Assembly: GCA_023014335.1 (NCBI GenBank)
Contig: JAECYW010000027.1
Span: 186,001 to 250,000 of the forward strand
DNA from: Galerina marginata
Lineage: Eukaryota; Basidiomycota; Agaricomycetes; Agaricales; Galerinaceae
Reading direction: 5' to 3'
DNA length: 64,000 bases
A program made the position numbers and the translations under genes. Of this stretch, positions 53,649 through 64,000 are shown piece by piece; position 1 is the first letter of the stretch, and each line of letters begins with the position of its first letter. The notes beneath the pieces were generated by a model that worked only from the letters and a program-made list of their open reading frames with translations, made no database searches and had not been told where the DNA came from.

Positions 53649-56600
53649 CTCTCGAGTCTCTATTGACGAATAACTTGTGTGAAACAGGTGAATTGGCACG
53701 CCACCTTGATGGTATTGGCGATGTGTAGCCTTCAGCAGCCCCTCCAGCTACTCTGTTCTTAGTACTCAGAAGGGAAAAAATGGACTTTCTCGGTACGATC
53801 ACACCAACGCCGAGTTCATCTACGTAGTGGACATGCAATGTAAGATATTAAACACCGCATTTTTGGTCTTAGATAGTATGTAGGAATTTAATAACACTCC
53901 ATATATCCGGCACTGCGCGAGAATCAACGCGCCCTGATAGACTACAAACGAAATTCCGAAGCGCAGGATTCAGAGTGCGCTCACCTCGCTTGGACCAATA
54001 CAATAAATAGGAAACAAATTGGCGTAAATCTACGGTGATTCGCGACGTGGTAGGAACGATAACTGGTGCTGGGAACAAGGTAGAAAGATAACATGAAGAA
54101 AAGGAGTGATAAATCCCCGTACCTGAGAGTTCAAGTGCAAGCACAAATGCAGAGGAAGTAAATTCGTGCTGTTGAATTGCATTTTAAGGTTTTAAGTCGA
54201 GGGAGGCCAGTATGGCGCGCGACGTGGATAAATAAGAGCACAAGAAAGTCGGCGTGGCTGAACGACTGGCCAATGTATTGTCGGGGCTTTATCTTCAAGG
54301 AGACGCAAGTAGATTACGGTGGGGCGGTAGCATGAGCGGCAGCAATCGACGGATTGGCGTCTTCCACAGTCGAATTGAGGTTCTAGAAACGCCAGGATAC
54401 GGTTCTGGAGACGCTTGAGGTGTTCAAACTCGAAATGCGGCAGGTAGTCATAGTCGACGACGATATGCATATTGGAAAGAAGCACACCGCGGACAGACAT
54501 GACGGGTACATGTGTGACAACCTCAAGGGCGGGAGAGGAGGGAAAGACGAGAACAAGAACGCGGTCGTCGTCCAGCAGCCTGAAGCTTGGAGGCTCTATG
54601 GCTGGCTAAAAACCCGCAGGCGGAAGAGGAGGAGATGCTTAGAACAAGAACGCCGTCATTGTTTGGCAGCATAAAAATCGGGGGATTGTGCAGGCCAAGC
54701 CGGGACAGACGAATGTGATAAATGTAGTGCTTGGACAACCTATTGAAGGTTGAACAGCCCGGATCCGGATGGAAGGTTAGCGTTGAACTTGAACGGTCAA
54801 GAACGTTGAGGCCTCTAGGGATTGTATGAAGCACGACGCCTAGGATGGAAGGTAATCTCGGCCACATCTTCATCGGAGTGATGGGCGGGAAGTTCAAGGT
54901 TGGAAGCAAAGCCATATAGTACTATAGACGCAGATTGGACAGGCTCAGCCAGACATGTGGAAAGCATGACTCGAAGAACGCCGTCGTCGTGCGGAAGCGT
55001 GAATCTGGTCGACAAGCAGACGCTGAATGAGTTCATGTTGAATGATGAGGCCTTGAGGCCCAATCCGCCGCCGCTGCAGCTCAACGTGACGTTTGAAATG
55101 GCGCGACAGTTGAGTGCGATATGAACGGGGTTCGAGGGAAAAGACCGTGGGTTCATGGTCGTCGAAATATAAACCACCAAGGCCGACGATGGCAAGGCGG
55201 ATCTCCTGAAGCAAAAGAAGACAAGAAAAAAAGACCCGAAGATCTAACAATGAGGTATTTCTAAACTCAAGCCGTTCCTCGTCCTCAAGGGGACGATGAG
55301 AAGCAGTACTGGCGTACGATGGTACTTCGGTGCGGCGTGGACAGCGGGTGCGGTAACGATGATGAGCCAGAATCTGGCCAGAATCCCGATGAAAACGAAA
55401 GCGGGGTTGAGGCGAAGTTACACGTGGCATCTCATCTTGCATGCCGTGTTTCAACGGTTCGAGAAACAGCTGTTGACGATTAAACGCGAATGAATAATAA
55501 CGCTAAGGTCGAGCTGGGGGTTGTGGTTCCACTGCAGCTGGAGCTGGAGCTGAAAGTGACGTCCAAAATGGCGATACAATTGAGGCGAAATGGACGTTTG
55601 AAAGACGGAAGGTGAGGGAAGAGATAGTGGGTCTATGGACGTCGATGTATGCCCCAATATGACCGATGATAGCGAGCTGGATCGTTCAAAGGACAAGAAG
55701 ACGAGAAAACGGTTTCACTGTCACGAAAAAATGGGATTTCTCCAAACTCAGGCACCCGCTACCTGGCCTACACCGCTCTTCATCGTGGCACCGGTATTCG
55801 TGCCATCCAAATGGCTAACGATGGCAAGTAACGCTGTCGTCGTGATCATGCCGCACTGAGAAGGACTGGAGTAGAATTTGAAGATGACCGACATTGAACC
55901 ATCGTATGTAGGCTAGAGCGTTTGCTGATGGCGTTGAAGATCGCGGTCGTGGTAGAGAGCCAGCGACCAACCAAGTACAAGCAGCGACAGCTGCTCAGCT
56001 CAGCGTCTTCTTCCTGACACGTTCCTTGACCAGTCGATCCCTTCAGCTCCAAAGCCTCGCCCCCTGCCTCGTCCACCCGCCTACCCGCCGTCTAATTCCT
56101 CACTGCTCCCCGATGTCGGACGGCTAGCCTCCAGAGACCAAAAGTCGGCTCCAGATCATTGAAAGGGTTGATATTGAACCCTGAAACTTGAGACCTGGGG
56201 AGAGTGCAGGCAGATTGGAGCGTCTCAGAGGTGGAGAGCTTCGCCACCAGATCCATCGGGCTCAACGTGGGGGGCGGAGAACTTGGTAAGAAAGTATCAG
56301 CGACACGTATTCTTCTACACCATCTAAAAGATCCACTTACAGACTCGATATTCCTACATAATCAGCGCAGATTCAGAAATACCGTTTTCGGTAATAGGCT
56401 CAACGATCCCGCATCGGTCCATCGAAGAATGAGCATGCTTGTGGAACATGAAAAAGTCGAAGTCAAGTTGGGTAGAACCGTAGAAGGTGAGGAGGACCCG
56501 TCCTACGCGTCTGTGGAAGTTCTGACAAGTAGGTAGAAGGTTGAGGAGGACCATCGTACGCGTTGAGGAGAAGAAACGGATCCGGAGCTGGCATGGCGGT

Positions 56601-57407
56601 TCTAAATTGACACTGTTTGGTTCGGATGCCAAAGCCATTCGGGCCCAATTCGGGCTTCATTCCCGGGGGCGTTTCCGACGACTGGTCGCCTTGCTCTACC
56701 ATTTATTTATCGAGCTCAACCATCCGTAATTCGATCCTTCAGCTCCACTTCCTCTTGATCCTTTCTTTCTATGTCTGCGCACCTTCTAATCTGAGTCATC
56801 TCTCATGACTCTGGCCTCAGGTTCTGTGATGGCGCTTAGCTTCCAGCCAAATCGACAAGTAGAAGACCAAGACTCGAACTGCTAGTCCCGACCAGGCCAA
56901 CAACAACAACAATAATATCAATAACCACCCTCCGCGTGGAGATAATCAGGAGGACCGGTATTTATCGAACAGGTGAACAGGGACACCACCTTAGAAGTTA
57001 GCGCCATGGCCTAAGTATAGAGCTCAGCACGAACCATGAGTAATTAATACCAGGATCGGGGGAATTGGGCACCGGCAGACTGACGTCGCCGACTTTGGCA
57101 TTGGCCGAGCTGATCGTCATTCTACGATAAGTATACTCTACGACACTACGCGCGATTCCAGACTGAAACAAAGCGTAGGTCCCGTCCAAGGACACGATTC
57201 GGTTACTGTATTCGGAGAATTGGGAACCAATTATATTCACGGTTTATGATACATATTGGTTTGCACGAAATTGGAAGCTCCCCGGTGAGTCGACAAACAT
57301 GAACACAGCATTATTTCAACATCACGATCAATGTGTGCCAGTTGACCAGATACACTACATGACCAAACGATGTCAGTCTAATATTGGACTTTGGCACACC
57401 GCTCCTT
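53649..57407. repeat. Repeat mosaic (right block, part 2)
   Basis: No gene supported. Bases 53660-53850 match the downstream flank of copy B (58600-58760). LAIVG-type modules lie in tandem at about 54860-55250 and 55253-55740 and match those at 15.04-16.1 kb. Bases 55910-57410 repeat the upstream unit of copy A. Confidence 0.5.
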
Positions 57408-57415
57408 TATATTTA
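57408..57415 (+). promoter_or_regulatory. TATA-like box of four-helix gene B
   Basis: TATATTTA 158 bases before the ATG at 57573, in the same conserved block as copies A and C. Confidence 0.5.
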
Positions 57416-57572
57416 AGTGATAGCTGTGCAGCTGCATGATAGGGGGAGTTCCTTTCCAGAACTTGCCATCGTCGCGGTGCAGAACCTCAACATCCATCTC
57501 CATCGCCCACCTCCGCAAGACTGCAACACCTACTCATAAATAAACCGAGAAAGTGAGGGCAAAAACACGGAC

Positions 57573-58593
57573 ATGAACACCGCCCAGATTAACGCTATCT
57601 TCGTGTTGGCCGCACTTTGTACGTATCTACCCGCCTTCGCTCCGAGTCCCTGCATCCAAATCGAGGACGCTAACATGTCGCATTTTCCTGGTTCCAACGC
57701 GGCGAATTCCAACAGTCACTATAACATTCTGCTCAACAGCCATTTGTACCCTCTCCGCGATCCTTCTATCCTGGCGTACCAATCTTTCTCCACCAATTCA
57801 CGACGCCGTGGACAGCGTATTCGCCGACTTGGTAAGGAACCTCGGCTTCGCACTCACAAGCTCCGTTGCTGTATTTGTGTACATCACTCTGTAAGTAACT
57901 CTCACTTTGAACCTGAAGCGGGTATCGACAAACTCACGGGCTTTCCTGCACCATCTCGAATCTCGATTCTCATCCCACGACTGTTACCTGTATGCTGGTT
58001 AGGTCTCTTGCATCTCTGTTGGTTCCGACCTGGCGGGCTCGCTGGCGGCAGATTTGGCTTGCAGACCCTCTCGCCTGCGTTCTTTTGGCCCCCGCGGTCG
58101 TGCCAATCGTCTTGTTCTGCTGCATGTCGGAGTGGCGTCCATGTGCGTTCTTGTTCTCCTGAGCTTCAAGCGGCGTTTTTCCATTCCCTCCTACTGTTCA
58201 ACAGGCTCGGTCATGTCGCAACTTCAGCTCTCTCTGCACCCGGAAGCCATCCCCGGTGCAGTAGCCGCCTGCCGAAGCCTCATCGCTCTGGACATTCTCG
58301 CCTCCGTCAATTTACTCTCCAGTAAGCCCCTCCTTCTCCTTACCCTCATATGGATACGCAACCCTGAGCTGCCTTAACCTCGTGGTTAATTTTTATCGGT
58401 AGTGGTGGCATTTCCGTTTGTCCTTTGGAAAATGTATCAGCAATCAAGAACGAGCCAAACCGCAAGGCTCAACCGCAATAATGATATCAATAAGAAGACC
58501 ACTGAAGCCGATAATGAGGTCGACTTAAGTACATTTTCCCCGAGCTGTAGCTTTCGAGTCTCTATTAATGAACAACTTGTGTGGAACAGGTGA
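57573..58593 (+). CDS. Four-helix membrane protein, copy B
   Basis: Five exons: 57573-57618, 57740-57890, 58003-58142, 58205-58321 and 58403-58593. Phases agree, giving 214 residues. Hydrophobic helices lie at about 5-26, 51-73, 87-107 and 137-160. The loop between helices 3 and 4 contains SVMSQLQLSLHPEAIPG, which is almost unchanged in all three copies. The tail is polar (TARLNRNNDINKKTTEADNE) and ends in SINEQLVWNR. The first intron also reads openly from the ATG in the genomic frame, so a naive ORF at 57573-58325 is misleading. Function and family unknown; the topology with short loops suggests a small integral membrane protein. The start is the first ATG in a conserved context, ACGGACATGAACACC. 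Confidence 0.78.
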
Positions 58594-61500
58594 AATGGCA
58601 CACCACCTTGAAGGCATTGTCGATGTGTAGCCTTCAGCAAGCCCTCCAGCTACTCTCTTCTTAGTACTCGGAAGGGAAGAAATGGACATTCTCGGTACGA
58701 TCACACCAACTCCGAGTTTATCTACGTAGTCGACATGCAAGTAAGATATAAAACACCGTCTTTTGGGTTTATTCATCATAGGAAACCACTAACATAGTGA
58801 ATGACTGTACTGCCAGTGAAACGCAAATGAAATGGCTCTAATGCAATGTTTCCATCGAGCCCATCATAGATATGTAGGGAATTAATAGGAAACTATTTAG
58901 CGTCCGTTCCAGCTTGCGTCGTACGTAGGTGAACCACAGGCATCAGGAACACTCCATGACGCCATATAGCTGGCACATCGCACGTCTATAGCCAGACATA
59001 CAATAATTATTTATTGGCTCGGCTGAAATTCTACTGTACAATTGACTCGGAAAACATAAAAATGTTCAAAAGTGGCTCAAAAAGCTGGTCATGCAAGATA
59101 ATGTGGGAGTGGGGAGGTTACGCGGTGACGCCTAACATCAAACCCCCCTAAAAATGCGTAGAGACTGGAAATAAATAAAACAAGATACCGTACGTTTTAC
59201 GGACAGGAGGAACACGTCAGGATATCCATCGACGAACCCAGGGTATGGAGGATGCTATGAGAAACGGAGACTGAGATAATAAAACTTTTGGCCATCGCTG
59301 AAAACGTACCATTTAGAGAACTCGTCAAGGAAGGTGCAATGCTCATGGGAAAAGATCCTGCTTCATTCCAAACCCATGTTGACAGACCAGATATGCGTCG
59401 TAGGACATGTACTCAATTCTCATCCCTCTGCTAATAAAATGACAGGAAGGTAGGTAACGGAGAGACGGTACAGGGTGATCGAAACAAACCTCAATTCCCG
59501 ATTCCCGTCCAATTTCACGAGAGAGATTGAGAACGTCATACATAGTTCGAAGATAGGAAATTCCTATTTCGAGCTCCAGGCCAAATTGTGGGGCATAAGT
59601 TGAGCGGGCGCCTATTAATGGGTAAAATGAAGTTACGATCTACTTCGAATCCGTGGCCCGTCAATGTAGATTCGCCGCCCCCTCTAGCATTGCTTTCTAT
59701 CGTCATCATCATTCCTGATCCCAATTCTACCGCCTCGATGAACTCGCGGGCTGGAGAGGAGGAGTAACGAGAACTAGAGAACGCCATCCAACTATAGCAG
59801 CGTCATTATTGGAAGCTTCGTAGCAGGCAAAACGGGGAGGATCGAACTGTTGAAGGTTTGACATCCTTGTCATCATTTTTATTATTACTCATGCGGTCCT
59901 AATGACCGACGGTGGTAGGTAATGCAGTCGTCATGCGATAACACTGAGAACAACTAGATTAGATAGAAATGAGCGATGTCCAGTACAGGAGGAATTGCGA
60001 GCGCATACATGCAACCTGCTCTCACGATCCACCAGTCAGCAAGTCTTTAAAATGAAATGCTTCGCTTAGAAAAGGTGCGTGAGTGGGATATTGCGAAGTA
60101 ACTAAGTGATTTCCTTACTTCTGATATACGGTCCATTGAAAACGTTTGCTTTTCGGAACTAGTCGTCTCCATCCACGTTCTACGACTTCTCCTAGCTAGC
60201 AGTGGAGTTCGCGTCAGCGTGCTAGACAGCACAAGGTCGAAAAATCCAACCTTTCGGCCGCGAACCAGCACAAATTAGCGGATGACAGGCCTTCTTTCCT
60301 CGTCTTCAAGACGGAATATGGGAAAGAAGAAGCGGTCCTGGTAAGCGATGGGTGGACACCCTGAGTCGAGAACGTTAACCAAAACGAGGGCGGGATAGAA
60401 AAAAAATCATACTTGGTAGCGAATCTTACAGGCTGGCTGAGAACTCGAGAAACACCAGTCGACGAGCAGACGTAAATTGAGGTTGAAGGTCGTGATTCTG
60501 CTGGAGCAGGAGCTCGGGGTGATGTCCCAAAATTGAGGGCGATATCAACATTCGAGAGACGGAAGGCGGTAAAGGTAGGTTTTGATGCCGGCCTAGGACC
60601 GATCTTCTTCTGTCCTATCCCGTCAACAAAGATTTGAGTCGGCCAAAACATGTTGGTCGAGCTCTGAACTCAGCGAGAGGATGTTTAGAAAGAAAACGTC
60701 TTTGAAGTTGGGCATTCATGCCCTGAAGCTGGACAACGGTGGCAGGGGGATGCTGTCGTCGTGAACATGAAGCATCTACAAGAACTGGAGTAGGAGATGA
60801 GCGACATTCAAAGTGGGAACGTTTCTAGGCGCGTACATGAAGTGTTCTCTCGGTGGATGTGGGTCTGGGTCAGGGTTTGAACCAGCGAATACGGGGTGGA
60901 GGCTTGAGGAACCGATGTTGATGGCGTTAAAGACGGCGGTCGTGGCAGAGAGCCAGCGGCGAACCAAGCACGAGCAGCTAGAGCTCCTCAGCTCGGTGCT
61001 TTCTTTCTGACGCGTTCTTTAAAGGGTCAAGCCCTCCACTTCCACATTCCCTTCCCCTGTTTTATCCATCTGCCTACCCTCTGTTTAAATCCTTATTGCT
61101 CCACGCTGTCGGATGGTCAGCTTCCAGAAACCAAAAGTCGGCTCGAGATGGTTGAATGGGTTGATATTGAACCCTGAAAGTTGAGACCTGTGGAGGGTGC
61201 GGTGTTCTCGAAGCGAAGTTCGAAATTGGATCCAGGAACGCCAAGTAAACGACTCAACGAGACACAGATAGACCTCGGAGAGTCTCAGGGGTGAAGAGCG
61301 CCGCCACCAGGATATTCTGGTCGATAACTGGGTAAGAAAGTATCAGAGACACATATCCTTCTACACCCTCTAAAAGATGCACTTACAGACCCGGCCTTCC
61401 TACTAACTCAACGCGGAAATACCGCTGTAAGTCGTAAGGCTCAACGGTCCCGCATCAGAAGATGAGTATACTTGTCGAAGCTGAAAAAAGTCGAAGACAA

Positions 61501-62806
61501 GTTGGTTATTGTGTGGGTAAAACGATGAGGACCATCGTACGCGTCATCTGGCTGTGTATCGTCTTGAGGAGAAGCGACCAAACGGAGCTGGCATGTTGAT
61601 GAGAGGACCGTTTTGAATTGACTATGTTTGGTTTGGATGCCAAAGCCATTCGGGCCCAATTTGAGTTCCCGGCTGCGTTCCTGACTTGTTCCTGACGACT
61701 TCAACTTTTCAAGACTGGTTACCTTGCTCGACCATTTATTTATTGAACCCTCCAGCGTACAAGCCCCCGGCGAGTTCGACCATCCGTAATTCGATCCATC
61801 AGCTCCACTTCGTCTTCATCTTGGCTTTCTATCTCTGGCATGTACGCGCCTTCTTGAGAGTCGACAGCAAACAAACAAAAAAGGAACGTCACACTGGCAA
61901 ATATATAATCGAAATCGAAATTGAAGGCTGCCTAACCAATCGTAAGTTTCAATCTCAGTCTCTGATTCGCGCCTGAGCACTCGTAGCAAAAAAAATTGGG
62001 ATATCTGCAATATGTTCCAAAAAAAAGGGTGGGGTCGAGTGCATGCTACGCACAGAGTTAATCCACCTCGTTTCCTTCCCTCGTGCTTGGGGGGTTTGTC
62101 GCGAAATTATAGCTTTGAACGTTCTGTTCATAGTTTAATAAGTTTTACTTGCAGTGAGTCATCTTACTTCCTAAACTTGAACCCAAGCGACAAGAATGCT
62201 AACCCGTCTTCATCTCTTTTCTTTAGAGTTTAAGCCAAATCGACAAGTAGAAGACCAAGACTTGGGCTGCTAGTCCCGTACAGGCGAATAATAATGTCAG
62301 TAACAATCCTCCACTTACAGATAAAGAAGACGACTGACGTGCGTTGTAAATAGCGTATGGAACAGGTGAACCGGGCAAGAACTGGGACGCCATCTCAGCC
62401 CCATCGACGAAGTATAAATGTCAGCATGAGTCATGAGTAATTAATACCAGGATCGGGGGAATTGGGCACTAGAAGAGTCAGGCCGAGCTAAGCAGTGCAT
62501 ACTCGGAAATAAAGATAGTGAACATCATGATCGTCATCCTAGAATAAGTATACTCTACAACACCACGCGCGATTTCAGACTGACACAAAGCGTAGGTCCC
62601 GGCCAAGGACACGATTCGGTTATTCGAAGAATTGAACGAATTGTTTTCACGGTTTATGATATTGGTTTACAGGAAATTGGAAGCTCCCCGGTGAGGCGAC
62701 AAACATGAACACGGCCATCATTTCAACATCACTGTCGATGCGTACCAGTGACCAGATACACGACCAAACGATGTCAGTCTAATATTGGACTTTAGCACCC
62801 CGCTCC
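58594..62806. repeat. Repeat mosaic (right block, part 3)
   Basis: Apart from the relic at 59205-59580, no gene supported. Bases 58600-58760 match the flank of copy A. Bases 59660-61440 are a second, diverged copy of 20460-23650, including an LAIVG-like module near 60440-60600. Bases 60870-62800 repeat the unit upstream of copies A and B. Confidence 0.5.
59205..59580 (-). pseudogene. Decayed copy of the gene at 18048-18978
   Basis: Minus-strand strings LNLSREIGR and a segment reading MRIEYMSYDAYLVCQHG in the intron/exon 2 region match the first gene, as does GGAACACGTCAGGATATCCATCGACGAA near the 3' end. The middle exons are missing, so this is a deletion-bearing relic. Confidence 0.6.
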
Positions 62807-62816
62807 TATATATTTA
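62807..62816 (+). promoter_or_regulatory. TATA-like box of four-helix gene C
   Basis: TATATATTTA about 150 bases before the ATG at 62965, in the block conserved in all three copies. Confidence 0.5.
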
Positions 62817-62964
62817 AGTGATAACTGTGAAGCTGTATGACAGGGTGAGTTCCGTTCCAGAACTTGCCATCGTCGCGGTGCAGAATCTCATCATACATTC
62901 CCATCTCCCTCCTTCATTAAACACCCGCCGATAACCTGATAAAACGAGAGGCAAAATACGGAGC

Positions 62965-64000
62965 ATGAACACCAGCCACATTACCGCTATCTTCGCATGG
63001 GCCACATTTGGTAGGTCCCACCTTAGTACCCGCCTTCGCTCCGAGTCCTTGGATCAGAATCCAAAACACTGACACATCGCCTTTTCCCGATTCCAACGCG
63101 GCGAATTTAAACAGGCACCATAATGTCCTGCTCAACAGCCATCTGTGTCCTCTCCGCAAACCTTCTATCTTGGCTCACCAATCTTTCTCCACCGATTCAC
63201 GATGCCGTGGACAGCGTATTCGTCGACTTGTCGATAACTCTCGGCTCCGCAATCGCAAGCTTCGTTGCTTTACTTGTGTACATCACTTTGTAAGTAACTC
63301 TCACTTTGAACCTGAAGCGGGTATCGCAAACTCACGGGCTTTCTGTACCATCTCGATTCTCATCCCACGACTGTTACCTGTATGCTGGTCAGGTCTCTTG
63401 TATCTCTGTTGGTTCCGACCTGGCGGGCTTTGGGGTGGCGGATGTTGTTCGCAAACGTTTTCGTCATCGTTCTTTGGATGGCCGCCGTCGGTGCGACCCT
63501 CATATTCTGCATCATGTCAAAGTGGCATCCATGTGCGTTCTTGTTCTCTGTTTCCTTCCTGTGCTTCAAGCTCCAGATCTGGCTTGAAGCCAGTGTTTTT
63601 CCGTTCTGTCTTACTGTTCAACAGGCTCGGTCATGTCCCAACTTCAGGTCTCTCTACACCCGGAAGCCATCCCCGGTGCAATAGTCGCCTGCCGCAAACT
63701 CATGGCTCTGGAAATTCTCACTGCAGTTAATTTTCTGTTCAGTGAGTCCCTCCTTCTCCTTACCCTCATGTCCATACGCAACCTTGTCCCAGTATTTATT
63801 TTTATTGCTAGTGGTGGCACTTCCATTTGCCCTCTGTCAGATTTCTAAGCAAACAAGAACCAGGTCAACCGCAAGGCTCAACCGCGATAATAATATCAAT
63901 AAGAGGACCACTGACGCCGATAATGAGGTCAACTTAAGTACTTTTTCCCCGAGCTGTAGCTTTCGAGTCTCTATTGATGAACAACTTGTGTGGAACAGGT
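62965..64000 (+). CDS. Four-helix membrane protein, copy C (stop codon cut by window end)
   Basis: Exons: 62965-63010, 63139-63289, 63393-63532, 63625-63741 and 63812-64000. Exon lengths and phases equal those of copy B, and the reading continues to the last base of the window, which is the first base of the expected TGA. The predicted product is 214 residues. Hydrophobic helices sit in the same places, including MLFANVFVIVLWMAAVGATL for helix 3. The intron 1 donor has moved by one base within GGTAGG compared with the other copies, keeping the frame. Function unknown. Confidence 0.75.

Noticed and set aside
57573..58325. Single-exon 250-codon ORF at the four-helix gene B
   Set aside because: The open frame runs through introns; only the spliced model gives a product conserved among the three copies.

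Overview
The window is nuclear DNA of a filamentous basidiomycete, most likely a mushroom-forming agaricomycete. Evidence: many 50-60 nt GT-AG introns, a NACHT-WD40 NLR-like gene, multi-exon P-loop GTPases of an agaricomycete type, orphan multi-pass membrane proteins in tandem, a Tnp2-like DNA transposon and a Ty3/Gypsy element with gag zinc knuckle. It reads as an accessory, transposon-rich region; no housekeeping gene was recognised. All exon models are hand-built from splice signals and phase, without transcripts or searches.

Layout. 0-4 kb: two tandem copies of a seven-helix membrane protein gene, the first entering from outside the window. 4-8.8 kb: degenerate repeats. 8.9-14.3 kb (minus): a nine-exon NLR-like gene with NACHT NTPase and about 15 very similar WD40 repeats. 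14.5-24 kb: a mosaic of decayed 0.4-0.55 kb modules plus a small gene or remnant related to NLR N-termini. 23.9-25.2 kb: first GTPase gene, followed at 25.5-27.3 kb by a 69-bp minisatellite. 29.9-30.9 kb: a fossil reverse transcriptase/RNase H.

31.55-38.70 kb: a 7148-bp DNA transposon with 26-bp terminal inverted repeats and a 7-bp target duplication. It carries two minus-strand genes: a Tnp2/Plavaka-type transposase and an accessory protein gene. A 557-bp hAT-like MITE with an 8-bp duplication has broken the accessory gene. A related unoccupied site lies at 39.2-39.35 kb.

39.7-48.8 kb: a second GTPase gene whose 56-nt third intron holds a 7139-bp Gypsy-type element. Its 352-bp LTRs appear identical, and it has gag and integrase ORFs but no protease, reverse transcriptase or RNase H. 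The host coding sequence remains intact in phase (463 codons).

49-64 kb: repeated blocks ending in three paralogous five-exon genes for a four-helix membrane protein (52.7, 57.6 and 63.0 kb), with conserved promoters. Much of the 59.6-61.5 kb block is a second copy of 20.4-23.7 kb.

The most notable points are the two-gene transposon with an accessory ORF, the recently inserted RT-less LTR element inside a tiny intron, and the strongly repetitive NLR-like gene.
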